56,082 nt of DNA from Candidatus Faecalibacterium intestinigallinarum (lineage in GTDB: Bacteria > Bacillota > Clostridia > Oscillospirales > Ruminococcaceae): positions 1 through 56,082 of the forward strand of contig DXHQ01000104.1 of NCBI GenBank assembly GCA_019113345.1. The letters run 5' to 3'. This document shows, piece by piece, positions 48,145-56,031 of this stretch. Position numbers and translations under genes: made by a program. The first letter of the stretch is position 1; each line of letters opens with the position of its first letter. The notes beneath the pieces are model-generated. The model did not search any database and was not told where the DNA came from. It saw only the letters and a list, made by a program, of their open reading frames with translations.

Positions 48145-49178
48145 TGCTGTTCTTTTTGAAAAACACCAAATCCAAGCAGCTGGAGGACGCCCTGACCCAG
48201 CGTCAGAAGCAGGGCCCGGCCGCCGCCTGGGCCGGCCTGCCGGAGGAAGAACTGTTCACCCCGGCGGGCTTCCGGGCCGAGGAGGCCGAAGCCACCGCCA
48301 GCTCCAACTACAGCTACTGGGGCAGCACCCTGCGCTCCTTCCTCAAGAACAAATTTGCCGTCGCGCTGCTCATCGCGCTGGTCGCGGTGGTGGGCTTTGC
48401 CTTTTTGCAGCCCCACCTGCCGGGCCAGATCGACCCCAACTACTGCCGGGTCGACCCCGAGACCGGCATCCAGTTCCGCAACGTCGCGCCCGGGGTAGAC
48501 GGCTTTGTCTGGGGCTCCAACTCGATCGGGCAGGACCTGTGGGCCCGCATCTGGGCCGGCACCCGCACCAGCCTCATCATCGCCTTCTTCGTCGCCATGA
48601 TCGAGGCGGTGGTGGGCATCACGGTGGGTGTGCTGTGGGGCTATGTCCGCCAGCTCGACTTCTTCTTCACCGAGCTGTACAACATCTGCGACAACATCCC
48701 CTCCACCATCATCCTGATCCTGATCTCCTATGTGGCCAGCCCCAGCGTGCCCACCCTGATCCTGGGCATGTCCCTGACCGGGTGGATCGCCATGGCCCGC
48801 TTCATCCGCAACCAGATTTTGATCATCCGGGACCGGGACTACAACGTCGCTTCCCGCTGCATCGGCACGCCGACCTTCCGCATCGTGCTGCGCAACCTGC
48901 TGCCCTACCTTGTCTCGGTCATCATGCTGCGGATGGCCCTGACCGTCCCCGCCGCCATCGGCAGCGAGGTGTTCGTCACCTACATCGGCCTGGGCCTGTC
49001 GGTCGAGACGCCCAGCCTCGGCAACCTGATCAACGACGGCCGCCAGGTGATGATGCAGGCGGGGCTGCGGTATCAGCTGCTCTACCCCACCATCATCCTC
49101 AGCTTTGTCACCATCGCATTCTACCTGATCGGCAACGCCTTCTCGGACGCCGCCGACCCCAAGAACCATATGCAGTAA
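48144..49178 (+). CDS. Peptide ABC transporter permease, DppC type
   Basis: The 344-residue protein has a long charged N-terminal extension of about 65 residues. A first helix follows in SFLKNKFAVALLIALVAVVG. After the large external loop (QPHLPGQIDPNYCRVDPETG) comes the core helices. GSNSIGQDLWARIWAGTRTS is the conserved DppC start of the transport domain. The EAA loop is YNVASRCIGTPTFRIVLRNL. The ATG at 48144 overlaps the DppB stop. Alternative later starts would remove the charged segment. Confidence 0.92.
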   Translation: MLFFLKNTKSKQLEDALTQRQKQGPAAAWAGLPEEELFTPAGFRAEEAEATASSNYSYWGSTLRSFLKNKFAVALLIALVAVVGFAFLQPHLPGQIDPNYCRVDPETGIQFRNVAPGVDGFVWGSNSIGQDLWARIWAGTRTSLIIAFFVAMIEAVVGITVGVLWGYVRQLDFFFTELYNICDNIPSTIILILISYVASPSVPTLILGMSLTGWIAMARFIRNQILIIRDRDYNVASRCIGTPTFRIVLRNLLPYLVSVIMLRMALTVPAAIGSEVFVTYIGLGLSVETPSLGNLINDGRQVMMQAGLRYQLLYPTIILSFVTIAFYLIGNAFSDAADPKNHMQ

Positions 49179-49191
49179 AGGAGGCCGCAAG

Positions 49192-50244
49192 ATGGAACAG
49201 CCAACCCCCATCCTCTCGGCGCGCAACGTCCACATCTGCTTCAACCTCCGGGGCCGGGTCCTGCACGCCATCCGCGGCATCGACCTGGACATCCGGCAGG
49301 GTGAGGTGCTGGCCATCGTGGGCGAGAGCGGCTCGGGCAAATCGGTCTTTACCAAGTCCTTCATGGGCCTGCTGGACGCCAACGGCGCCATCACCGAGGG
49401 CACCATCGACTACTTCGGGGCCGACGACGGCAAGCCCATCCGCCTGTCTGACCTGAAAAAAGAAAAGGACTGGCTAAAGGTGCGCGGCCACGAGATCGCC
49501 ATGATCATGCAGGACCCCATGACCAGCCTCAATCCCCTCAAGACCATCGGGGAGCAGATCGCCGAGGCGGTCGAGCTGCACCAGCACCTCAAGGGCCGGG
49601 CCGCCCGCGAAAAGGCAGTGGAATACCTGCGGGACGTCGGCATCGCCGACCCCGAGCGCCGCTTTAAGCAGTACCCGCACGAGTTTTCGGGCGGGATGCG
49701 CCAGCGGGTGGTCATCGCCATCGCGGTGGCCTGCAACCCGCAGATCCTGATCTGCGACGAGCCCACCACCGCCCTCGACGTCACCATCCAGGCCCAGATC
49801 CTGGAGCTGCTGAAGGAAATGCGGGTCAAGTACAACCTGACCGTCGTCCTCATCACCCATGACCTGGGCGTGGTGGCCAACATCGCCGACCGGGTGGCCG
49901 TCATGTACGCCGGGGACATCGTCGAGATCGGCACCGCCGACGAGATCTACTACGACCCCCGCCACCCCTATACCTGGGCGCTGCTGTCCAGTATGCCCCA
50001 GGTGGGGGTGAAGGGAGAGGACCTGTTCAACATCCAGGGCACCCCGCCCAACCTCTTTGCCGAGATCCACGGGGACGCCTTCGCCCCCCGCAATCCCCAG
50101 GCCCTCAAGATCGACTTTGTCAAACAGCCGCCCTACTTTGAGGTGACCCCCACCCACAGGGCCAAGACCTGGCTGCTGGACCCCCGCGCGCCCAGGATCG
50201 AGCCGCCCGCGGTGGTCCGCCGCCTGCGAGAGGAGGGGATGTGA
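49192..50244 (+). CDS. Peptide ABC transporter ATPase, DppD type
   Basis: The 350-residue ATPase has Walker A GESGSGKS near residue 44. The Q-loop is [20 protein letters not shown], the signature [19 protein letters not shown], and Walker [17 protein letters not shown]. The C-terminal oligopeptide-transporter domain has [25 protein letters not shown] precedes the ATG. dppF-type partner follows one base after its stop. Confidence 0.94.
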   Translation: MEQPTPILSARNVHICFNLRGRVLHAIRGIDLDIRQGEVLAIVGESGSGKSVFTKSFMGLLDANGAITEGTIDYFGADDGKPIRLSDLKKEKDWLKVRGHEIAMIMQDPMTSLNPLKTIGEQIAEAVELHQHLKGRAAREKAVEYLRDVGIADPERRFKQYPHEFSGGMRQRVVIAIAVACNPQILICDEPTTALDVTIQAQILELLKEMRVKYNLTVVLITHDLGVVANIADRVAVMYAGDIVEIGTADEIYYDPRHPYTWALLSSMPQVGVKGEDLFNIQGTPPNLFAEIHGDAFAPRNPQALKIDFVKQPPYFEVTPTHRAKTWLLDPRAPRIEPPAVVRRLREEGM

Positions 50245-50245
50245 G

Positions 50246-51202
50246 ATGCCGCAGCAGACCGAACAGCGCGAAGTCCTCCTCCAGGTCAGGGACCTGGAGA
50301 TCACCTACGGGACCGGCCGCAAAAAATACCGGGCCGTCTCCCACGCAAACTTTGAGATCTACCGGGGCGAGACCTTCGGCCTGGTAGGCGAGAGCGGCTC
50401 GGGCAAGACCACCATCGGCCGGGCCATCATGCGCATCATCCCCACCTCGGCCGGCGACATCCTCTATAAGGGCCAGAAGATCAACGGCAAGATCAGCAAG
50501 GCGCTGGACCGCCAGGTCATCAAGGAGATCCAGATGATCTTCCAGGACCCGCAGTCCTCCCTGAACGAGCGGGCCAAGGTCAGCTACATTGTGGGCGAGG
50601 GGCTGATGAACGTCCGCCCCGACCTGACCGCCGCCCAGCGGGAGGAAAAGGTCCGCGAAGCGCTGCTGGAAGTGGGGCTGCTGCCCGAGTTCGCCTCCCG
50701 GTTCCCGCACGAATTTTCGGGCGGACAGCGGCAGCGCATCGGCATCGCCCGGGCGCTGATCGTCGAGCCCGAGTTCATCATTGCCGACGAGCCCATCTCG
50801 GCTTTGGATATGTCCATCCGGGCGCAGGTGCTCAACCTGCTGCGGCATCTGCAGCAGCAGCGGGGGATCACCTATCTCTTCATCGCCCACGACCTGTCGG
50901 TGATGCGCTACATCTCGGACCGCATCGCTGTCATCCACAAGGGCGACATCGTCGAGCTGGCCGAGGCCGAAGAGCTGACGGCCCACCCCATCCACCCCTA
51001 CACCCGCAGCCTGCTGTCGGCCATCCCGATGCCCAGCCCCCGGCGGGAGCGGGGCAAAAAGCTGCTGGTCTACGACCCGTCCATCCACCGCTACGACCTC
51101 GAGCCCCCCGCCTGGCGGGAGCTGCGCCCCCATCACTGGGTGCTGTGCAGCGAGGCCGAAGCCGCCGCCTGGCTGGAAGAGGCCGAGAAAAACACCCTGT
51201 AA
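50246..51202 (+). CDS. Peptide ABC transporter ATPase, DppF type
   Basis: The 318-residue ATPase has Walker A GESGSGKT near residue 48. The Q-loop is [20 protein letters not shown], the signature [19 protein letters not shown], and Walker [17 protein letters not shown]. The C-terminal domain has [20 protein letters not shown]. It forms the heterodimer with the preceding ATPase. It ends the transporter operon. Confidence 0.94.
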   Translation: MPQQTEQREVLLQVRDLEITYGTGRKKYRAVSHANFEIYRGETFGLVGESGSGKTTIGRAIMRIIPTSAGDILYKGQKINGKISKALDRQVIKEIQMIFQDPQSSLNERAKVSYIVGEGLMNVRPDLTAAQREEKVREALLEVGLLPEFASRFPHEFSGGQRQRIGIARALIVEPEFIIADEPISALDMSIRAQVLNLLRHLQQQRGITYLFIAHDLSVMRYISDRIAVIHKGDIVELAEAEELTAHPIHPYTRSLLSAIPMPSPRRERGKKLLVYDPSIHRYDLEPPAWRELRPHHWVLCSEAEAAAWLEEAEKNTL

Positions 51203-51210
51203 CCCCCCTC

Positions 51211-51253
51211 ACAGACAGGACGCTCAATCGGAGCGCCCTGTCTGTTTTGTTTA
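51211..51253 (+). terminator. Terminator of the ABC transporter operon
   Basis: ACAGACAGGACGCTC (51211-51225) and GAGCGCCCTGTCTGT (51231-51245) pair over 15 positions with one mismatch. TTTG and a T-rich stretch follow. Confidence 0.88.
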
Positions 51254-51353
51254 TGTAAAATCCAGGGTAAACCAAGCCGGCGTTCACCATTTAGACAAAA
51301 GTTTCTGTTATACTGTGTGTTCAGGCACGGGTCGGCAAAGCGCTGCGTTTGCA

Positions 51354-51383
51354 TTGACTTTCCCCTCCCCGCGCCACTATAAT
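51354..51383 (+). promoter_or_regulatory. Promoter of the acyl-CoA ligase gene
   Basis: TTGACT (51354-51359) and consensus TATAAT (51378-51383) are 18 bases apart, 43 bases before the ATG. A further TATACT at 51309-51314 has no fitting -35 box. Confidence 0.8.
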
Positions 51384-51426
51384 GGGTTAGACCCATCCCC
51401 AACCGTTTAGGAGAGAAAGGAACACT

Positions 51427-53157
51427 ATGCCTGTCACCAATGAGCCGGTCTACGCCTCCAAGGCACAGCCCTGGCTGGCCTTCTACGACCCGAAATACCG
51501 GGATATGCCGGTGCCCGACTGCACCGCCTTTGAGTATGTCTGCCGCCAGAACAAGGGGCATCTGGCGGATATCGCCCTGAATTACTACGGCGTCAACATC
51601 ACCTACGCCACCTTTATGGTCAATGTGAAAAAGACCGCCGCCGCCCTGCGGGCCGCCGGGGTCCGCAAGGGGGACATCATGACGGCGGTCAGCGTCATGA
51701 CCCCCGAGCTGATCTATCTGTTCTACGCCTCCGACATGGTGGGGGCCACCCTCAACCTGGTCGACCCCCGCTACAGCGCCGAGGGCATCCACGACTACAT
51801 CGAGGAAGCCGGCTCCCGGATGCTGATCTGCATGAACCTGTTCTACGACAAGTGCCATCAGGCCATGCGGCGCACCACGGTGGAAAAGGTGCTGGTCTTT
51901 TCTCCGGCCGAGTCCCTCGGCGGGGCCATGAAGCTGGCCTACAACGCCGCCAACCCCGACCGCAACCGCTACGCCTCCAACGTCTTCAACTGGAAGCAGT
52001 TCATCACGGCGGGCAAGGGGGCCAGCACCGCCAGCGAGCCCTTCGACCCCGCCCACAGCTGCGTGATGGTCCACACCGGCGGCACCACCGGCAGCCCCAA
52101 GGGGGTGCTGCTGGGCGACACCTCCTTCAACGCCCTGGCCCAGCAGTTCGCCGCCTACGAGGTGGTGTTCCAGCGCCAGCAGAAGCTGCTCAACGTCATG
52201 CCCCCCTTCATCGCCTACGGCTACGCCTGCGGCGTCCACCTGCCCCTCTGCCTCGGCATCACGGTGGTCATCATCCCCAACCTTGACCCCGCCGAGCTGG
52301 GCAAGCTGGTGCTGAAGCACAAGCCTGCCCATATGTTCGGCGTGCCGGCCCACTACCAGGTGCTGGCCGCCGACCCCAGGCTGAAAAAGAAGGACCTCTC
52401 CTTTGTGCTCAACTTTGCCTGCGGCGGGGACGCCATCTCCCTCGGGGCCGAAAAGGCGGTCAACGACTTCCTGGCCGACCACGGGGCCCCCTATCCCCTG
52501 GCCAAAGGCTACGGCATGACCGAGGTCTGCTCGGCCGCCACCGCCGCCGCCGGCGCCCGCAACAAGCCCGGCACCGTCGGCCTGCCTCTGCCGGGGACCA
52601 TCGTCTCCATCTTTGAGCCGGGCACCGAGACCGAGCTGCCCATCGGGCAGCGGGGCGAGATCTGCATCTCGGGCCCCTGCGTCATGCAGGGCTACTACCA
52701 CAAGCCGGACGAGACCGCCATCATCCTGCGCAAGCACGCCGACGGCCGGGTCTGGGTCCACAGCGGGGACATCGGCTATATGGACGAGGAGGGCTATGTC
52801 TTTTTGGACAGCCGGATCAAGCGGATGATCATCCGCCACGACGGCTTCAAGATCTTCCCCTCCATGATCGAGAACGTCATCAGCAAGCACCCGGCGGTGT
52901 CGGGCTGCTCGGTGGTGGGCTGCGCCGACAAGGACCACGTCCAGGGCCGCCTGCCGCTGGCCTACGTTGTCCTCAAGGGGGACTGCGGCAAAAAGAAAAA
53001 GCAGATCGTCCGGGAGCTGCGAGCCATGTGCGCCGACGAGCTGCCCGAATACGTCCTGCCGGTGGGCTATAAATTCATCGACAAACTTCCCCTGACCCCG
53101 GTGGGCAAGGTGGATTACCTCACCCTGGAAGCCCAGGTCACCCCGCAGGATTACTAA
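51427..53157 (+). CDS. AMP-forming acyl-CoA ligase (ANL superfamily)
   Basis: The 576-residue protein activates a carboxylic acid with ATP and CoA. The AMP-binding P-loop-like motif VMVHTGGTTGSPKGVLLGDT is near residue 215. The A5 motif is AKGYGMTEVCSAATAA, followed by the A7 motif WVHSGDIGYMDEEGYVF and A8 hinge DSRIKRMIIRHDGFKIFP. The catalytic lysine lies in LPLTPVGKVDYLTLE (A10). Whether the substrate is a medium- or long-chain fatty acid or an aromatic acid is not visible. It has its own promoter and no partner genes. Confidence 0.92.
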   Translation: MPVTNEPVYASKAQPWLAFYDPKYRDMPVPDCTAFEYVCRQNKGHLADIALNYYGVNITYATFMVNVKKTAAALRAAGVRKGDIMTAVSVMTPELIYLFYASDMVGATLNLVDPRYSAEGIHDYIEEAGSRMLICMNLFYDKCHQAMRRTTVEKVLVFSPAESLGGAMKLAYNAANPDRNRYASNVFNWKQFITAGKGASTASEPFDPAHSCVMVHTGGTTGSPKGVLLGDTSFNALAQQFAAYEVVFQRQQKLLNVMPPFIAYGYACGVHLPLCLGITVVIIPNLDPAELGKLVLKHKPAHMFGVPAHYQVLAADPRLKKKDLSFVLNFACGGDAISLGAEKAVNDFLADHGAPYPLAKGYGMTEVCSAATAAAGARNKPGTVGLPLPGTIVSIFEPGTETELPIGQRGEICISGPCVMQGYYHKPDETAIILRKHADGRVWVHSGDIGYMDEEGYVFLDSRIKRMIIRHDGFKIFPSMIENVISKHPAVSGCSVVGCADKDHVQGRLPLAYVVLKGDCGKKKKQIVRELRAMCADELPEYVLPVGYKFIDKLPLTPVGKVDYLTLEAQVTPQDY

Positions 53158-53181
53158 AAAGCGTGTCTTGCGACACGCTTT
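53158..53181 (-). terminator. Hairpin after the acyl-CoA ligase, minus-strand terminator geometry
   Basis: AAAGCGTGTC (53158-53167) and GACACGCTTT (53172-53181) pair perfectly. On the minus strand the loop is GCAA and a TTTTT run follows, so it terminates leftward transcription. On the plus strand only G residues follow. Confidence 0.6.
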
Positions 53182-53472
53182 AGGGGGGACCCATTTCTGC
53201 GCGCAGCCGCGCGACAGAAATTCCTCCCCCTAATCTCTCTTGCGCTTAACCGTTTTTCGGCGCGCCGCAGTGGACGCTTGCAAAAAACGGAGCGCTGCGC
53301 CAGCGGCAGCTCCCTGCTTCGTCCACTGGACGCGGTCGCCGCCGCTGCCCCCGGGGACAAAATTTGCCGCAGAACCGCGCACTCGGCCTGCCGGCCTCGC
53401 ACACTCTCTGTGCCAAATTTCCCTGGTTGTGTCCCGACCGTACGCACCTGTCGTACGGTCGGGACCTTTTTT
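53180..53472. repeat. Structured intergenic element rich in inverted repeats
   Basis: No convincing gene occupies this gap. It holds nested inverted repeats: TTAGGGGG/CCCCCTAA (53180-53187 with 53226-53233), enclosing ATTTCTG/CAGAAAT and CGCGC/GCGCG. Further ones are CCGTTTTT/AAAAACGG (53250-53257, 53283-53290), CAGTGGAC/GTCCACTG (53268-53275, 53321-53328) and GGAG-CGCTG/CAGCG-CTCC (53289-53313). An AAATTT-flanked block also has two small hairpins. It is bounded by terminators at both ends. It may be a dispersed repeat or a structured RNA. Only one copy is in the window. Confidence 0.55.
53431..53472 (+). terminator. Strong plus-strand terminator at the end of the structured element
   Basis: GTCCCGACCGTACG (53431-53444) and CGTACGGTCGGGAC (53452-53465) form a perfect 14-pair stem around seven bases. 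CTTTTTT follows. Confidence 0.9.
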
Positions 53473-53497
53473 GATTTGCAAACTTTTGCCAAAGGGG

Positions 53498-53526
53498 TTG
53501 ACAAGCGGGCCCCGGGCTCTTATGAT
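53498..53526 (+). promoter_or_regulatory. Promoter of the SGNH hydrolase gene
   Basis: TTGACA (53498-53503) and TATGAT (53521-53526) are 17 bases apart. The leader is about 80 bases long. Confidence 0.8.
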
Positions 53527-53611
53527 GGTAGGAGGAAACCCTTCCAAAAATACGTCATTTGTCCATATTTTGTCCCGTTTTAAGCGGACGGTGGACGAAA
53601 AGGAGCCTTGT

Positions 53612-54679
53612 ATGAAAAAACGTATCCTCAGCCTGCTGCTCGCGGCTGCCATGATGCTGACCGCGGCGCCACTCGCCGCCTTTGCGGACGAGGGCGCGTC
53701 CGAAACCGTCATCGGCGGGGCGGACGGGCCCACCGCCATCTATGTATCCGAGGGCGGCCCTGCCAGCGTGCAGGATCAGATCATGCTGATCCAGGAGACC
53801 CCCGCCGAGGACGCCGCCGAAGGCCCTGCGGAAGATCACCAGCTGACCTATCTCGCCTTTGGCGACAGCATCGCCGCCGGCGTCGGGCTGGACGGCTTCA
53901 ACTTCACCCCGGCCGAGATCTTCTACGATATCAGCCCCAACTTCAAGAACTATCCCAGCACCAGCTACGTCTCCTACGTGGCCGAGATGCTGGGCCTGGA
54001 CCGGGATCACGCCATCGACCTCGGCCTGCCCGCCCTGATGACCAAAGACCTGCTGGAGATGGTCCGGGACGGTCAGATGTCCGCGTTCAACCAGCCGGCC
54101 GGCACCTACTACATCTACCCCGAGTTCCTCGACTACATCAAGGAGGCCGACGTTGTCAGCATCCAGATCGGAATGAACGACGCGATGGTCCCCTTCGTCG
54201 TCTCGATCGGCAACGCCACCAACTGGAAGTCGGAGCAGCTGGCCAACACCATCGTCTCGGGCGGCTACCGTGACATGAGCTGGGACAATTTCGTCGATAT
54301 GGCGCAGAAGCTGTTCGGGATGCGGCTGACCCTGAAGGAGACGGGCGATCTGTTCTACGCCCTGACCACCGGCGCGGCGCAGGTCTGCAACACCGCCTAC
54401 GACAACGTAGCCACTTACCTGCCCCAGATCGTCGACGCCATCCGGGCCCAGAACCCCGACGTGCAGATCCTGCTGCTGGGCTGCTACAACCCGGTGCCGC
54501 TGCTGTGGACCTGGAGCAACTTCTTCAACCGCTACAACCGCTTTGTCCGCAACCTGGCCGAGCAGACCGGCTGCACCTACGTCGCCATCCCCCGCACCCA
54601 GACCGCCAACGACGGCCACCCCACCAACGCCGGCCACAAGTACATCGCCCGCCAGATCGTAGACGCCATCCAGCAGTAA
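53612..54679 (+). CDS. Secreted SGNH/GDSL hydrolase with N-terminal GGADGPT motif
   Basis: The 355-residue protein has a Sec signal peptide (KKRILSLLLAAAMMLTAAPL, cleavage after AFA near residue 25). Right after it comes VIGGADGPTAIYVS (residues 33-46). An acidic linker leads to the SGNH domain: block I YLAFGDSIAAGVGL with nucleophile Ser86, block III IQIGMNDA, and the Asp-His block V in NDGHPTNAGHKYIA. Such enzymes are esterases or lipases, often deacetylating cell-wall or dietary polysaccharides; the substrate is unknown. The ATG at 53612 has AAAAGGAG upstream. The open frame further upstream runs through the structured element and is not coding. Confidence 0.9.
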   Translation: MKKRILSLLLAAAMMLTAAPLAAFADEGASETVIGGADGPTAIYVSEGGPASVQDQIMLIQETPAEDAAEGPAEDHQLTYLAFGDSIAAGVGLDGFNFTPAEIFYDISPNFKNYPSTSYVSYVAEMLGLDRDHAIDLGLPALMTKDLLEMVRDGQMSAFNQPAGTYYIYPEFLDYIKEADVVSIQIGMNDAMVPFVVSIGNATNWKSEQLANTIVSGGYRDMSWDNFVDMAQKLFGMRLTLKETGDLFYALTTGAAQVCNTAYDNVATYLPQIVDAIRAQNPDVQILLLGCYNPVPLLWTWSNFFNRYNRFVRNLAEQTGCTYVAIPRTQTANDGHPTNAGHKYIARQIVDAIQQ

Positions 54680-54685
54680 CCTCAT

Positions 54686-54713
54686 CCCCCGCCCCTGCCG
54701 GCGGGGGCTTTTT
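54686..54713 (+). terminator. Terminator after the SGNH hydrolase
   Basis: CCCCCGCC (54686-54693) and GGCGGGGG (54700-54707) pair, followed by CTTTTT. Confidence 0.88.
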
Positions 54714-54764
54714 CGCGCAGAATCGCACAGTGTGAAAAAGCCGGAAAGAATTTTCAATTTTTCC

Positions 54765-54793
54765 TTGACAGGGCGGCCCGTTTATGCTATTAT
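54765..54793 (+). promoter_or_regulatory. Promoter of the tRNA-Arg / tRNA-His unit
   Basis: TTGACA (54765-54770) and TATTAT (54788-54793) are 17 bases apart, about 60 bases before the first tRNA. Confidence 0.8.
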
Positions 54794-54854
54794 ATCTCTC
54801 GCAGCCTGTGCCGAACGGCCTGCACCAAGAAAAAGCCCCAGAGGATTAGGACGT

Positions 54855-54928
<74 letters not shown>

Positions 54929-54935
54929 TTGCTGT

Positions 54936-55013
54936 GGTGCCCATAGCGTAGTCGGTTAACGCGCCAGATTGTGGATCTGGAGATCGAGGGTTCGAGTCCC
55001 TCTGGGCACCCCA
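54936..55013 (+). tRNA. tRNA-His (anticodon GTG)
   Basis: The acceptor GTGCCCA pairs with TGGGCAC. An extra G at 54936 faces discriminator C at 55010, the G(-1)-C73 identity pair of tRNA-His. The anticodon loop is TTGTGGA. The 3' CCA is encoded. Confidence 0.96.
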
Positions 55014-55015
55014 CC

Positions 55016-55050
55016 AAAGACACCTGTGAAAGCAGGTGTCTTTTTCTTTT
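55016..55050 (+). terminator. Terminator of the tRNA unit
   Basis: AAAGACACCTG (55016-55026) and CAGGTGTCTTT (55033-55043) pair perfectly. A long T-rich tail follows. Confidence 0.9.
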
Positions 55051-55060
55051 TGTTCGCCGC

Positions 55061-55088
55061 GTCTCCTCCAACCGGAGGGGACTTTTTT
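55061..55088 (+). terminator. Second terminator behind the tRNA unit
   Basis: GTCTCCTCC (55061-55069) and GGAGGGGAC (55074-55082) pair with one G-U wobble, and six T follow. It backs up the first terminator and insulates the next promoter. Confidence 0.8.
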
Positions 55089-55099
55089 GTTTGCCGCCC

Positions 55100-55151
55100 T
55101 TGACAAACCCATCACGTTTGTGGTAAGATGTCGTTGTTAGATATAGCTAAC
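55100..55151 (+). promoter_or_regulatory. Promoter of the DUF3793 gene with inverted repeat at the start site
   Basis: TTGACA (55100-55105) and TAAGAT (55124-55129) are 18 bases apart. The repeat GTTAG-ATATAG-CTAAC (55136-55151) covers the expected transcript start. Its half-site resembles DtxR/MntR-type sites (TTAG...CTAA). A short hairpin with T-run follows at 55161-55182. Confidence 0.65.
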
Positions 55152-55160
55152 CTCAGCCCC

Positions 55161-55182
55161 GGCGCAGCGCGCCTTCTTTTTT
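55161..55182 (+). terminator. Short terminator-like hairpin in the DUF3793 leader
   Basis: GGCGC (55161-55165) and GCGCC (55169-55173) pair around AGC, followed by TTCTTTTTT. The stem is only five pairs, so it may be a weak attenuator. Confidence 0.4.
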
Positions 55183-55191
55183 GGGTTGATG

Positions 55192-55207
55192 GTTAGTATA
55201 AACTTAC
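55192..55207. promoter_or_regulatory. Second operator-like site in the DUF3793 leader
   Basis: GTTAGT (55192-55197) and ACTTAC (55202-55207) are imperfect inverted half-sites four bases apart. The same two half-sites recur before feoA with eight bases between. Confidence 0.5.
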
Positions 55208-55274
55208 TGCCGAATATTCCCCGTCCCCCGCTGGAATACTGAAAACGACACTTTTTACAAGCGAGGTGCCCTTT

Positions 55275-55862
55275 ATGGAACGAAACTTCGAGACCGTCAT
55301 GATCGAACAGTGCGCCCCCGTGCTGGCGGGGCTCAAAGCGGCCGGCCTGTTCCGGCAGGAAAGCCGGGACCGCGCCGTCTTTTACGCTGCTGTCGCCGGC
55401 TGGGATGCCAGACTTGCCCCCAAGGGCGTCCGGGTGACGGTCCTCAAAGAGTGCCCCCACAGCCCCTGGTATCTGGTCTACCTCTACCGGCCCGCCCGGC
55501 TGGGCGACGCTCTGTCCCGTCCCGAGGTGGCGGCCTTTTTGCAGGGGGAGGGCTACCGCCTGCCTTCCGACCCGGGCAGTCCCGCCGGCTGCGCCGACCT
55601 GCTGCGGCAGCTGGCCGGGCGGCTGGCCTGCGGGGAGGGGTTCCCCCACGAGATCGGCGTCTTTCTGGGCTACCCGCTGGGAGACGTGGTGGGCTTTATC
55701 GAGAACGGGGGCCGCAACTTCACCTGCTGCGGCTGCTGGAAGAGTTACGGCGACCCCGACGCCGCCCGCCGGCACTTTGCCCAGCTGAACAAGTGCACCG
55801 CCATCTACCTGCGCCTGTTCCACAACGGGACGCCGGTGCTTAAGCTGACGGTGGCGGCGTAA
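55275..55862 (+). CDS. DUF3793 family protein
   Basis: The 195-residue protein matches the DUF3793 family. The typical segments are present: CAPVLAGLKAAGLF near the start, VYLYRPARLGDALSRPEV, then GFPHEIGVFLGYPLGDVVGF and the cysteine-rich NFTCCGCWKSYGDP. The family is found mostly in gut Firmicutes and often next to ferrous-iron uptake genes and flavodoxins. Its biochemical role is not known, and the invariant CCxC could bind metal. A GTG three codons upstream (55266) is an alternative start. The ATG is preferred with CGAGGTG upstream. feoA follows. Confidence 0.85.
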   Translation: MERNFETVMIEQCAPVLAGLKAAGLFRQESRDRAVFYAAVAGWDARLAPKGVRVTVLKECPHSPWYLVYLYRPARLGDALSRPEVAAFLQGEGYRLPSDPGSPAGCADLLRQLAGRLACGEGFPHEIGVFLGYPLGDVVGFIENGGRNFTCCGCWKSYGDPDAARRHFAQLNKCTAIYLRLFHNGTPVLKLTVAA

Positions 55863-55950
55863 GCCGTGCCAAATCTGCCAAATCCATCGCAACTTTCGTT
55901 CTCACAGTTTGTTAATTGTAACAAACTTAGCTTTCCCGCTCCAAAAGCGG

Positions 55951-55982
55951 TTGACTTTTGCAGTTAGTAAGCGTAAACTTAC
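55951..55982 (+). promoter_or_regulatory. feoA promoter overlapped by operator-like repeat
   Basis: TTGACT (55951-55956) and TAAACT (55974-55979) are 17 bases apart. GTTAGT (55963-55968) and ACTTAC (55977-55982), with inner GTAAG/CTTAC (55967-55971, 55978-55982), lie directly over the -10 box. A further repeat, GTTTGT/ACAAAC, lies at 55908-55926. Binding of a metal-loaded repressor would block transcription. Confidence 0.65.
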
Positions 55983-56031
55983 AGCGTACACAGAGTTTGC
56001 ACAGGCAAACGCAGAGGGGAGATGAGCGCGT

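Noticed and set aside
51292-51314. Second promoter before the acyl-CoA ligase (TAGACA and TATACT)
   Set aside because: The spacing is only 11 bases; the 51354-51383 pair fits far better.
53240-53611. Upstream extension of the SGNH hydrolase frame
   Set aside because: It would translate through a strong terminator and a promoter. The ATG at 53612 has the ribosome site and signal peptide.
53154-53739. Minus-strand frames across the structured element
   Set aside because: Arg/Ala/Ser-rich translations without domain, start site or codon bias; best seen as a structured non-coding element.
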